33,195 nt of DNA from Candidatus Aadella gelida (lineage in GTDB: Bacteria > Omnitrophota > Gorgyraeia > Tantalellales > Tantalellaceae), in contig JAVCDB010000037.1 in NCBI GenBank assembly GCA_030765205.1, positions 1-33,195 on the forward strand, read 5' to 3'. Shown one piece after another: positions 24,185-31,372 of this stretch (positions are counted from its first letter, which is position 1; every line of letters starts with the position of its first letter). Under the pieces are notes generated by a model. That model did not search any database. It saw only the letters and a program-made list of their open reading frames with translations, and was not told the origin of the DNA. The position numbers and the translations under genes are program-made.

Positions 24185-24300
24185 GTTTAAAGGTTTAAAA
24201 AGTTAAAAGGTTGAAAGGTCTGATGATTCGAAAGGCAACAAAGAATATAAAGAATTTTCCCAATCAACTTTGTAACTTTTAAAACTTTTTGGCTTTTAAA
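24185..24300 (+). repeat. Imperfect inverted repeat with 7-8 nt periodicity between rpmI and rplT
   Basis: GGTTTAAA-type units at 24185-24215 (GGTTTAAA, AAGTTAAA, AGGTTGAA) are followed by complementary-looking bases at about 24266-24300 (AACTTTTAAAACTTTTTGGC). The arms are A/T-rich and pair imperfectly. Leader regulation or a decayed element are both possible. Confidence 0.4.
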
Positions 24301-24323
24301 ACTGATAAAAACAAGGAGATAAA

Positions 24324-24671
24324 ATGGCAAGAGTAAAACACGCAGTCAGTTCGCTTAAAAGAAAGAAAAAGGTCCTCAAGGCCGTAAAGGGTCAAAGAGG
24401 CGCGCGATCCAAACTGCTTAGAACCGCTAAAGAATCTATGAGAAAAGCCTTAGTCAATAGCTACGGAGCCCGGAAAAAGAAAAAGAGCGATTTCAGGGCC
24501 TTGTGGATAACGCGCATAACAGCGGCTTGTCAGGCAGAAGGAACGTCTTACAGCAAGCTTATGGCTGCGCTTAAAAAGGCTAACATAGCTCTAAATAGAA
24601 AGATGCTCGCTGATCTTGCTGCGACCGACGATAAGGCGTTCAAGACTATTTTAAAGACGACAAAACTGTAA
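24324..24671 (+). CDS. rplT: 50S ribosomal protein L20
   Basis: L20 binds 23S rRNA early in large-subunit assembly and represses its own operon in many bacteria. The 115 residues start MARVKHAVSSLKRKKKVLKAVKGQRGARSKL and contain RKKKKSDFRALWITRITAACQ, the family signature. Length is typical (115-119). AAGGAG lies at 24313-24318. It ends 8 nt before ktrB, so the potassium uptake genes may be read from the ribosomal operon. Confidence 0.97.
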   Translation: MARVKHAVSSLKRKKKVLKAVKGQRGARSKLLRTAKESMRKALVNSYGARKKKKSDFRALWITRITAACQAEGTSYSKLMAALKKANIALNRKMLADLAATDDKAFKTILKTTKL

Positions 24672-24679
24672 AAAAAATT

Positions 24680-26026
24680 ATGAAAAAGCTGACCCCTCCG
24701 CAGCTTCTAATTCTTAGTTTTCTATGTGTCATTATTTTGGGCACAGCGGTCCTGTCCCTACCTATGGCGACATCGGGAACAGAGAAGCTGTCTATTACAG
24801 ATAGCCTTTTTACGGCAGCCAGCGCTACCTGTGTAACGGGGCTTGTTGTCAAAGATACCGGGACTACTTTCACTCCTTTCGGAAAATGGGTTATCTTTGC
24901 GCTTTTCCAGGCGGGAGGCTTAGGGATAATGACGTTCTCAACTTTATTTGCCGTTCTCCTAGGACGGAAGATAGGGTTCAGGGAAACGGACATCATTAAA
25001 GGTACGCTGGACAATCATAATATTCTCGGCCTCAAAAAACTAATAACATACATACTTGGCATTACTTTCGCAGCTGAAGGCCTGGGGGCTTTATTTCTGT
25101 TCGTAAGATGGAAAGTATCTACCGACTGGGGCGTTTGGGAAATACTGGAAAAATCCATTTTTCATTCAGTATCGGCATTTTGTAACGCAGGGTTCTCTCT
25201 CTTTAGCAATAATCTCGCATCATTCCAGGCTGATCCTTACATTAATCTGATAATGATAGTTTTGATATTCCTCGGCGGGATAGGGTTTATTGTTATCATG
25301 GATGCGATGGGTCTTTTGTTCAAAAAAGGTCCTGCAAAAAGAGTGAGCCTGCAGACAAAGATAGTATTGACGGTCTCGGTAGCTTTGATCATATTAGGGG
25401 CAGTGCTGCTTTTAGTGTTTGAGAGAAATAATGCTCTTAAAGGGATGACCGCAGCAGAAAGAGGGCTTGGCGCTATTTTTCACTCTGTAGCCGCCAGGAC
25501 TGCGGGATTCAATACTTTAGATATAGGTAGTTTTACTGCGCCTTCTCTAATGTCACTAATATTTCTTATGTTCATAGGGGCCTCGCCCGGGTCGACCGGA
25601 GGAGGGATAAAGACTTGTACTTTCGCGGTTGTCATGGCATTGACATTTGGCATGATGAAGAACAGAAAAAAAGTTATGTTTTTCGGAAGAAGTGTCCCGA
25701 AACAGGTAATAAGAGAGGCGCTAGTAATCTTCTTTTTGGCGTTGGCCTGGATCTTTATAGGAACAATGGTACTTACTGTTATAGGCGGCTCTTTTACGCG
25801 TGGGGACAATGTTTTTATTAAGGCATTATTTGAGATAGTTTCGGCTTTCGGTACAGTGGGGCTTTCAACCGGTATTACCGGTACGCTTAGCGGGGCCGGA
25901 AAGATTCTTGTTATTGTGACTATGTTTGCGGGCCGCGTGGGCCCATTAACATTGGCTCTAGCGGTAGCTTCCAGGGAACGGAAAGATAATTATTTTTATC
26001 CCGAAGAAAATTTAATGGTGGGATAG
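24680..26026 (+). CDS. ktrB: K+ uptake channel subunit, TrkH/KtrB family
   Basis: This membrane protein imports K+, often coupled to Na+. The 448-residue length fits KtrB/NtpJ better than TrkH (about 480). The four pseudo-repeats of the pore are visible: TCVTGLVV at 50-57, CNAGFSLF near 168-175, ARTAGFNTLD in the middle of the second half and FGTVGLSTG near the end, each with the filter glycine. About eight hydrophobic segments flank them. There is only a weak ribosome binding site (it starts 8 nt after rplT). The partner ktrA follows after 49 nt. Confidence 0.92.
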   Translation: MKKLTPPQLLILSFLCVIILGTAVLSLPMATSGTEKLSITDSLFTAASATCVTGLVVKDTGTTFTPFGKWVIFALFQAGGLGIMTFSTLFAVLLGRKIGFRETDIIKGTLDNHNILGLKKLITYILGITFAAEGLGALFLFVRWKVSTDWGVWEILEKSIFHSVSAFCNAGFSLFSNNLASFQADPYINLIMIVLIFLGGIGFIVIMDAMGLLFKKGPAKRVSLQTKIVLTVSVALIILGAVLLLVFERNNALKGMTAAERGLGAIFHSVAARTAGFNTLDIGSFTAPSLMSLIFLMFIGASPGSTGGGIKTCTFAVVMALTFGMMKNRKKVMFFGRSVPKQVIREALVIFFLALAWIFIGTMVLTVIGGSFTRGDNVFIKALFEIVSAFGTVGLSTGITGTLSGAGKILVIVTMFAGRVGPLTLALAVASRERKDNYFYPEENLMVG

Positions 26027-26040
26027 TTTAAGCATTGATG

Positions 26041-26068
26041 AAGGATAAAGGTTAAAGGATAAAGGTGA
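26041..26068 (+). repeat. Heptanucleotide array before ktrA
   Basis: AAGGATA, AAGGTTA, AAGGATA and AAGGTGA are four in-phase 7-mers ending eight bases before the ktrA ATG; each holds an AAGG that could serve as a Shine-Dalgarno core. Confidence 0.75.
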
Positions 26069-26075
26069 TGATACT

Positions 26076-26762
26076 ATGAAACAATATGCAGTTATAGGAT
26101 TAGGCAGGTTTGGATCAAGTGTTGCAAGAACCTTGGCGGAAAAAGGACAGCAGGTTATAGCTATTGATAAGAATGAGGAACTTGTTCACGATATAATGGA
26201 TAGCGTAGCGAAAGCGGTATGTCTGGATGCAAGCGATGAAAAAGCAGTTAAATCGGTTGGCTTGCAGAACGTAGACGCTGCTATATGCGGAGTAGGAACA
26301 GATGTAGAATCAAGTATTCTGGTGACGCTTCTGCTAAAAGACCTTAATATTCCGCAAATAGTATGTAAAGCTACAAGTCCCGCTCATAAAAAAGTTTTGG
26401 AAAAGATAGGAGCTACCAAAGTTGTTCTCCCGGAAAAGGATATAGGGGAAAGACTTGCCGCCTCTCTGATATCACTATCAGATACGGTACGTGAACATAT
26501 TGGTCTTTCAGGGAACTCTAGCATCATAGAGATCATAGTTCCTGCGGAATTCATAGGAAAGACATTAAGGGAGCTGGATATAAGATCAGAATTCGGAGTG
26601 AATGTTATTGCGATCAAGAAAAAAGACCAGGGAAGCGATGAAGAAAAGATCAATGTAACGCCTCAAGCTGATGACATTGTTGTTAAAGGAGATATTCTGG
26701 TAGTTTTTGGCGAGAACAGTAAGATCGATGCGCTGAAACTTAAGAGTGAAGAGAAAGAGTAG
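26076..26762 (+). CDS. ktrA: K+ uptake regulatory subunit, TrkA/KtrA family
   Basis: A cytoplasmic ring protein that gates KtrB with nucleotide binding. The 228 residues contain one RCK_N Rossmann domain (AVIGLGRFGSSVARTLAEKG at the start, then VIAID with the nucleotide-binding Asp) and one RCK_C domain (about 140-222). E. coli TrkA is twice as long with two such units, so this is KtrA-like. It follows ktrB and ends 10 nt before pheS. Confidence 0.92.
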   Translation: MKQYAVIGLGRFGSSVARTLAEKGQQVIAIDKNEELVHDIMDSVAKAVCLDASDEKAVKSVGLQNVDAAICGVGTDVESSILVTLLLKDLNIPQIVCKATSPAHKKVLEKIGATKVVLPEKDIGERLAASLISLSDTVREHIGLSGNSSIIEIIVPAEFIGKTLRELDIRSEFGVNVIAIKKKDQGSDEEKINVTPQADDIVVKGDILVVFGENSKIDALKLKSEEKE

Positions 26763-26772
26763 GGGCCGAGGT

Positions 26773-27789
26773 ATGGATGTTATCAAAAAGCTAGAAGAGA
26801 TAAAAGAAACATTTGAACAAGAACTCGGATCTTGCCGCAACTTAAGAGATGCGGAAAAGGTGAGGATAAAATATGCCGGACGCAAGGGAGAGCTTACGTC
26901 AGTTTTAAGATCGTTATCTGGCCTTTCTGCCGAACAAAAAAAAGAAGCTGGCCAAAAAGCTAACGTTCTAAAAAACAATATTAACGAACAACTTGAAAAA
27001 GCTATCAGGGATCTGAAACCGACAGACGCAAAAAAGAAAGAGCTTGATATTACTTTACCCGGAACAGGAAAGAGGCCAGGAACACTGCATCCCTTGACAA
27101 GAGTGCTGGACAGAATAAACGAAATATTTATTTCTATGGGGTTCAGTATAGCCGAAGGCCCGGAAATAGAAACCGAATTTTATAATTTTGAAGCGTTAAA
27201 CATGCCGCTTGACCATCCCTCTAGAGATGCTTTTGACACTTTTTATATAGATAAGGAGCATCTCTTAAGGAGTCATACCTCAAATGTGCAGATACATATA
27301 ATGCAGCATCAGAAGCCGCCAATACAGGCGATCATGCCGGGAAGAGTTTACAGGCCCGATGCAGTTGATGCGTCACATTCTTTTATGTTTCACCAGGTTG
27401 AAGGATTAATGGTGGACAAGAATATAACCTTTTCGGACCTTAAAGGAGCTCTTTCCTTTTTTATAAGGAGCATGTTCGGAGAAGACGTCAAAATGAGATT
27501 AAGACCTCATTTTTTTCCGTTCACGGAACCTAGCGCCGAAGTAGATATATCATGTATCATATGCGGCGGAGCAGGATGCAGGGTATGTTCGGGGAACGGG
27601 TGGCTTGAGATATTGGGCGCAGGCATGGTAGACCCCAAAGTTTTTGAAGCCGTAGGATATGACCCGGAAGAATACAAAGGATTTGCGTTTGGCATGGGAG
27701 CTGAAAGAATAGCAATGCTTCTTTATGGGATAGAAGACATACGTCTTTTCTATGAAAACGATGTCAGGTTTTTGGAACAATTTAAATGA
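26773..27789 (+). CDS. pheS: Phenylalanyl-tRNA synthetase alpha subunit
   Basis: PheS carries the aminoacylation site. The frame extends to 26746 inside ktrA, but ATG 26773 fits the family start MDVIKKLEEI and a normal length of 338 residues. An N-terminal coiled coil (about 1-90) is followed by the class II core: motif 2 around VYRPDAVDASHSFMFHQVEG, with AERIAMLLYGIEDIR as motif 3 near the C-terminus. The Cys residues CIICGGAGCRVC near 265-276 are an uncommon cluster that could bind zinc. A 207-nt gap separates it from pheT. Confidence 0.95.
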   Translation: MDVIKKLEEIKETFEQELGSCRNLRDAEKVRIKYAGRKGELTSVLRSLSGLSAEQKKEAGQKANVLKNNINEQLEKAIRDLKPTDAKKKELDITLPGTGKRPGTLHPLTRVLDRINEIFISMGFSIAEGPEIETEFYNFEALNMPLDHPSRDAFDTFYIDKEHLLRSHTSNVQIHIMQHQKPPIQAIMPGRVYRPDAVDASHSFMFHQVEGLMVDKNITFSDLKGALSFFIRSMFGEDVKMRLRPHFFPFTEPSAEVDISCIICGGAGCRVCSGNGWLEILGAGMVDPKVFEAVGYDPEEYKGFAFGMGAERIAMLLYGIEDIRLFYENDVRFLEQFK

Positions 27790-27795
27790 AATGAG

Positions 27796-27836
27796 CACAT
27801 AACTTATGCGACCAAAGGGAGCATAAGTTATAAGTG
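27796..27836 (+). repeat. Perfect 11-bp hairpin after pheS
   Basis: ATAACTTATGC (27799-27809) pairs with GCATAAGTTAT (27821-27831), extended by CAC/GTG across a bulge. It lies directly after the pheS stop and could stabilise the 3' end or attenuate read-through to pheT; it lacks a T-run. Confidence 0.55.
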
Positions 27837-27844
27837 CGTATTTC

Positions 27845-27979
27845 ATCCCGAGCGAGCAATGGGATCTCACGAACAAAGTGAGTAATACGGGAAGTTTTTG
27901 AAATAACTAAAGATTGCTTCGTCGGCCTTTGGTCTCCTCGCAGTAGGACGCGAGCGAAACGAGCGACGGGATCTCACGA
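27845..27979 (+). repeat. REP-like palindromes between pheS and pheT
   Basis: CATCCCGAGCGAGC with GGGATCTCACGA (27845-27872), then a stretch 27911-27950 which, read on the opposite strand, resembles the CGTC...TGCGAGGAG...GAAGCAATCT pattern of a common REP element, then GCGAGCGAAACGAGCGACGGGATCTCACGA (27950-27979, quoted here only as a position range of one GC-rich unit). The order suggests two REP types nested in one gap. Confidence 0.5.
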
Positions 27980-27996
27980 TTCACAAAGGACATACA

Positions 27997-30033
27997 ATGA
28001 AATTAAGCTACGAATGGATAAAAGAATATGTAAACATCGATGTTAGCCCGAAGACGCTTGCTGAAGGACTTACTTTATCCGGATCCGAAGTGGAGTGTGC
28101 TGAAGAAAAAGACGGAGATACCGTCATGAGTCTTGAAATAACGTCTAATAGACCGGATTGCCTAAATATGTTGGGACTGGCACGAGAAGTCTCCGCGGTT
28201 TTTGATGCCGAAGTAAAGCTTCCGGAGCTGACGGTTCAGAATGCGCCTAGTGAAGATCAAAAGAGCTCCGTTAAATGTGTTATCGAGAGCTCAGACTTAT
28301 GCCCATTATACACAGCGAAAATAATCAAGAATGTAAAGATAACTGAGACAAGTAAAAAAATAAAACGAAGACTTCTGTCTATAGGATCCCGCGCGGTTAA
28401 CAACATTGTTGATATTACCAACTATTGTTTAATGGAAACAGGTCATCCCTTACATGCTTTTGATCTTGATAAGATAGCTGGAGACACTATCTTTATTAGG
28501 GAAGCTGTGAAGGGGGAGAAGATCGTTACTATAGATGACGTTGAAAGAACTCTTAAAAAAGGCATGCTCGTTATAGCCGATAAAGATAAGCCCATAGCAA
28601 TAGCCGGCATTATGGGCGGGAAGCACGCGGAAGTCACGGAAAAAACAAAGAACATACTTCTTGAAAGCGCTTATTTTGATCCGCTTTCCGTAAGACATAC
28701 TTCCCGGGATCTCGCGCTTACAACTGATTCCAGCTATAGGTTTGAAAGAGGAGTGAACAAAGAGGGAGTTGAAACTGCTTCTTTGAGGGCGTCAGGATTG
28801 ATTTTAGAAGAAGCCGGAGGAGAAATAGAGTGCGCAATAAAAGAAGGGGAGATACGCGCCGAAAAGAATGTCGTTTCATTTGATTCCGTAAAAGCCGGGA
28901 ATATTCTAGGTGTAAAAATTGATCCAGAAGAGATAAAACGAATATTTTCTAGGTTAGGAATGAAGGTTACATCGGAAAAAGAGACTCTAACAGTTGAAGT
29001 CCCGGCCTTCAGGGAAGACCTTACCAGAGAAATAGATCTCGTCGAAGAAGCGGCAAGAATATATGGATACGAAAATATACCGGCCAAGCTAAATAGGTTC
29101 GTACCTCAAGTTAAAAGGAAAGAAAGGTCTCGCAAAACAGAGGAAAAGGTCAAAGATCTTTTAGTTTCTTCCGGGTGCAACGAAATAATGACATATAGCC
29201 TGATAAGCGAGGCGGCCGCGGAAAAGTTCAAGATGGTCTCTCAAGAAAAAGTAACTCTCATGAATTCTCTTTCAGAAGAGCAAAAAGTTCTTACTCCAAA
29301 TCTTATCGACGGTATGCTAAAAACGATTTCATGGAACCTGAATAGAAAAAATAGTGATCTCAGGCTATTTGAGTCAGGGAAAATCTATGTAAAAGAGAAA
29401 AAAGAGTTCGGTGAATACTCAGCTTTATGCATTGGAGCAACCGGGAACGCTCAAAGTAACTGGAAAGACGGATCAAGGAAAACCGGACTATACGATCTTA
29501 AAGGTCTTGTCGAAACGGTCCTTGACGGGTTATCTCTTGAGGCAGACTTTAGGCCCATCAAGATCAAGGGACTCGTAAATTGCGCCGGGATCAGTCTGGC
29601 CTCTGGAGGCAAAAAGTTAGGATTTCTGTGTGAGGTAGGAAGAGATATACTTGATTCATATGATATCAATCAAGAGGTATATGTTTGCCAGGTGAGGTTA
29701 GATAGTCTTGCAAAAGATGCCGCACTGAAAAATAAATACAAGGCAATTGATAAATTCCCGTCATCCGAAAGAGATATTTCCGTTCTCTGCGACGAGACGG
29801 TCTCCTCAGGCAGAATAATGGATGTTATCAAAAAAACCGGGGGCGACATGATTAGATCTATAACCTTCAAAGACATATATGAGGGAGAACAGATCCCTGC
29901 GGGCAAAAAGAGCCTTACATATAGCATAAATTATGGGCTGGATACACGTACCATAACAGATGAAGATACAGAAAAAACCAATAGTAAGATCAAAGACGCT
30001 TTGACCCGTCACCTGAAAGTTTCTTTCCGATAA
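27997..30033 (+). CDS. pheT: Phenylalanyl-tRNA synthetase beta subunit lacking the tRNA-binding OB domain
   Basis: PheT edits Tyr-tRNA-Phe and binds tRNA. The 678-residue protein is about 110-120 shorter than the 800-residue standard. After the start MKLSYEWIKEYVNIDVSPKTLAEGLTLSGSEVEC, the sequence passes directly to LEITSNRPDCLNMLGLAREVS (near 46-66), so the OB-type tRNA_bind domain is missing. The B3/B4 editing part, B5 and the C-terminal FDX-ACB domain (KFPSSERDISV near 587 on) are all present. The start is preceded by a weak AAAGGA. The loss is in-frame and clean, so the protein is likely functional. Confidence 0.93.
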   Translation: MKLSYEWIKEYVNIDVSPKTLAEGLTLSGSEVECAEEKDGDTVMSLEITSNRPDCLNMLGLAREVSAVFDAEVKLPELTVQNAPSEDQKSSVKCVIESSDLCPLYTAKIIKNVKITETSKKIKRRLLSIGSRAVNNIVDITNYCLMETGHPLHAFDLDKIAGDTIFIREAVKGEKIVTIDDVERTLKKGMLVIADKDKPIAIAGIMGGKHAEVTEKTKNILLESAYFDPLSVRHTSRDLALTTDSSYRFERGVNKEGVETASLRASGLILEEAGGEIECAIKEGEIRAEKNVVSFDSVKAGNILGVKIDPEEIKRIFSRLGMKVTSEKETLTVEVPAFREDLTREIDLVEEAARIYGYENIPAKLNRFVPQVKRKERSRKTEEKVKDLLVSSGCNEIMTYSLISEAAAEKFKMVSQEKVTLMNSLSEEQKVLTPNLIDGMLKTISWNLNRKNSDLRLFESGKIYVKEKKEFGEYSALCIGATGNAQSNWKDGSRKTGLYDLKGLVETVLDGLSLEADFRPIKIKGLVNCAGISLASGGKKLGFLCEVGRDILDSYDINQEVYVCQVRLDSLAKDAALKNKYKAIDKFPSSERDISVLCDETVSSGRIMDVIKKTGGDMIRSITFKDIYEGEQIPAGKKSLTYSINYGLDTRTITDEDTEKTNSKIKDALTRHLKVSFR

Positions 30034-30099
30034 TTTGTGAACAGTGTTAAGAGACAATTGACTATTGTCCTTTTTAATTCGGGTTTCAGTCTTTTTCTG

Positions 30100-30160
30100 T
30101 CTATAGTCCAGTTTCCCTGACTTCTACCTTCTAGCCTCTTTTTTAACTACGAACTACCTG
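30100..30160 (-). repeat. Heptanucleotide array, opposite orientation
   Basis: Read on the minus strand, the stretch gives in-phase 7-mers such as CTAGAAG, GTAGAAG, TCAGGGA, AACTGGA and CTATAGA, the same family as 13011-13097 in the other orientation. It follows the pheT gene in gene-free DNA. Confidence 0.6.
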
Positions 30161-30191
30161 CCATGAAATCATAGCCCTTCAAAAATAACTG

Positions 30192-30218
30192 TTGCAAAAC
30201 ATTCCCTGGTGTTATAAT
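30192..30218 (+). promoter_or_regulatory. Strong promoter of the 6S-like RNA
   Basis: TTGCAA (30192-30197) and a perfect TATAAT (30213-30218) are 15 bp apart (16 if the -35 is read as GTTGCA). Transcription is expected at about 30225, just before the base of the RNA rod described next. No protein start follows. Confidence 0.65.
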
Positions 30219-30224
30219 AAACAG

Positions 30225-30375
30225 GTACTGTTTAGTTCGTGAAGTGGGAAATAGAATTTGACCAACACTTTATTTTGGGGAACCTAACTTTGGGTGTTCT
30301 TTAAGGGCGCCCAAGAGGGTACCCACCTGGGATACCAGGTCGCAATTCTCTTCCTGTGCACGGCTAAATGGTTTG
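30225..30375 (+). ncRNA. ssrS: 6S RNA-like small RNA
   Basis: The predicted transcript folds into one long rod. Helices from the base inward: TTTAG (30231-30235) with CTAAA (30364-30368); CGTG (30238-30241) with CACG (30359-30362); GGAA (30247-30250) with TTCC (30351-30354); AGAATT (30253-30258) with AATTCT (30344-30349); GACC (30260-30263) with GGTC (30338-30341); then AACAC (30264-30268) with GTGTT (30294-30298), leaving a large asymmetric inner region. 6S RNA is such an interrupted rod of about 150-200 nt that mimics an open promoter and binds RNA polymerase. The GACC-ACAC-GGGGAACCT order also resembles 6S RNAs I remember from proteobacteria. In E. coli ssrS lies next to a 5-formyltetrahydrofolate cyclo-ligase gene; one lies 2.2 kb downstream here. 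Not verified by a covariance model. Confidence 0.58.
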
Positions 30376-30400
30376 GGGCCGGATTCGTCCGGCCCTACTA
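30376..30400 (+). terminator. Stable UUCG hairpin ending the 6S-like RNA
   Basis: GGGCCGGA (30376-30383) pairs with TCCGGCCC (30388-30395) around a TTCG tetraloop, 8 bp of mostly G-C. The following TACTATTT is only partly T-rich, so it is a less-than-ideal intrinsic terminator, but position and stability fit the 3' end of the small RNA. Confidence 0.6.
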
Positions 30401-30414
30401 TTTACAACGATATT

Positions 30415-30503
30415 GTTTCTAACAAGGTGTTTTGTCCCCACTCAGACAGTCCTCGTCCTTTGGACTGCGGAACTCGTGGAGGACAAAACACCTTGTTAGA
30501 AAC
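30415..30503 (+). repeat. 89-nt hairpin element with 23-bp perfect inverted repeat
   Basis: Left arm 30415-30437 and right arm 30481-30503 are perfect reverse complements over 23 bp. Four more pairs (CCAC 30438-30441 with GTGG 30476-30479) follow across a one-base bulge, and CAGTCC (30447) pairs with GGACTG (30462) in the loop. No ORF is credible inside. The size and symmetry suggest a MITE-like or REP-like non-autonomous element; no target duplication is obvious. Confidence 0.7.
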
Positions 30504-30600
30504 AGAGATAATATAAAAATTTTATATAGGTCACGGACGGGATCCTCTCTGGCTGGCGGGAAAAATAGGAAGTACCCGGGGAGACTCAAGGCTTGCCAAT

Positions 30601-30661
30601 TTTGTACCGTTTGCAAATTCGTGAGGGCAAGTGTCCCCTTTTTTGTGTTTAAAGGTGTCCC
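30601..30661 (+). repeat. Dispersed 61-nt repeat, copy 2
   Basis: Two differences from 1585-1645 over 61 nt, in the same orientation. This copy lies downstream of the 89-nt hairpin and 80 nt before the RseC-like gene. Confidence 0.8.
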
Positions 30662-30741
30662 TAAGGACTTTGCCGATAGCACATGGACGAGATTCTTTAT
30701 TAGGACGGGAAGAATAGGAAGTAGGGAGACAGGAAAAGGCA

Positions 30742-31149
30742 ATGGAAGAGACTGGGAAGATTGTTAGCATTGATGGCGGGAAGATGGTTATTGAGATTTG
30801 TGCGAATGAAGCTTGTTCTAAGTGCTGTTCATGCGGGGCTTCTGGGGTGCGGACTATAGACGCTGACAGCGTGAAAGAAAAGGGTTTTGAAGTTGGGGAT
30901 AATGTTAAAATAAGTTTGCAAACCGCGATATTTATGCGGATGAATATACTGTTATATCTTGCGCCGCTCATTGTTTTTGCGGGCGTAACTCTTGCGGCGT
31001 ATGGGGCGTCGGGCAGCCCGGGAAAAAGTTTTTTAGCGGGTTCGGCCTGTACGGGGTTAGTTTATTTTGCGGCGGGCAAGATAATAAAGAAGGATAAAAG
31101 ATTCGCGCCGGAGATAATAAAGATTGATAAACAAAAGCAGGAGGAATAA
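30742..31149 (+). CDS. rseC: SoxR-reducing system protein RseC family
   Basis: RseC-like proteins are small inner-membrane proteins linked to the Rnf/Rsx electron-transfer complexes and to stress-sensor regulation. The 135 residues show a cytoplasmic start EETGKIVSIDGGKMVIEI, then a Cys cluster (C20, C25, C28, C29, C31), then two hydrophobic helices (about 68-90 and 95-112) and a Lys-rich tail. The Cys pattern is the family mark. No rnf genes are in this window. It overlaps the next gene by one base (TAATGG), coupling it to the Fe-S genes. Confidence 0.85.
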   Translation: MEETGKIVSIDGGKMVIEICANEACSKCCSCGASGVRTIDADSVKEKGFEVGDNVKISLQTAIFMRMNILLYLAPLIVFAGVTLAAYGASGSPGKSFLAGSACTGLVYFAAGKIIKKDKRFAPEIIKIDKQKQEE

Positions 31150-31370
31150 TGGAAGACCAGGTAAAACAAGCTATAGAAAAAGTGCGTCCTTTACTTCAGA
31201 GAGATGGGGGAGACGTAGAATTTGTTGCGCTGGAAGGCGCTGTTGTTAAAGTGAGATTAAAAGGCGCTTGCTGCGGATGTCCAATGAGTCAGATGACCTT
31301 AAAAAGCGTTGTCGAAAAGACTATTAAAGAAGAAGCTCCAGGAGTAGAATCTGTTGAAACCGTGACGTGA
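31149..31370 (+). CDS. NifU C-terminal-domain Fe-S scaffold protein
   Basis: Proteins of this type carry a transient Fe-S cluster between subunits. The 73 residues match the NifU C-terminal domain alone: LLQRDGGDVEFVALEGAVVKVRLKGAC and the cluster pair C41 and C44 in ACCGCPMSQMTLK, with an extra Cys42. It starts on the last base of rseC and ends just before the cysteine desulfurase, which supplies its sulfur; the context makes a scaffold or carrier role very likely. Confidence 0.93.
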   Translation: MEDQVKQAIEKVRPLLQRDGGDVEFVALEGAVVKVRLKGACCGCPMSQMTLKSVVEKTIKEEAPGVESVETVT

Positions 31371-31372
31371 TT

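Noticed and set aside
30225-30375. tmRNA, SRP RNA or RNase P RNA
   Set aside because: Too short for tmRNA or RNase P RNA, no tag ORF, and no GGAAGCAGC-type SRP loop.
30432-30767. 111-codon frame on the plus strand (and minus-strand frames 30419-30742 and 30531-30971) before rseC
   Set aside because: They run through the 89-nt inverted repeat and the dispersed repeat and show no family pattern; rseC overlaps them with a clear family start.
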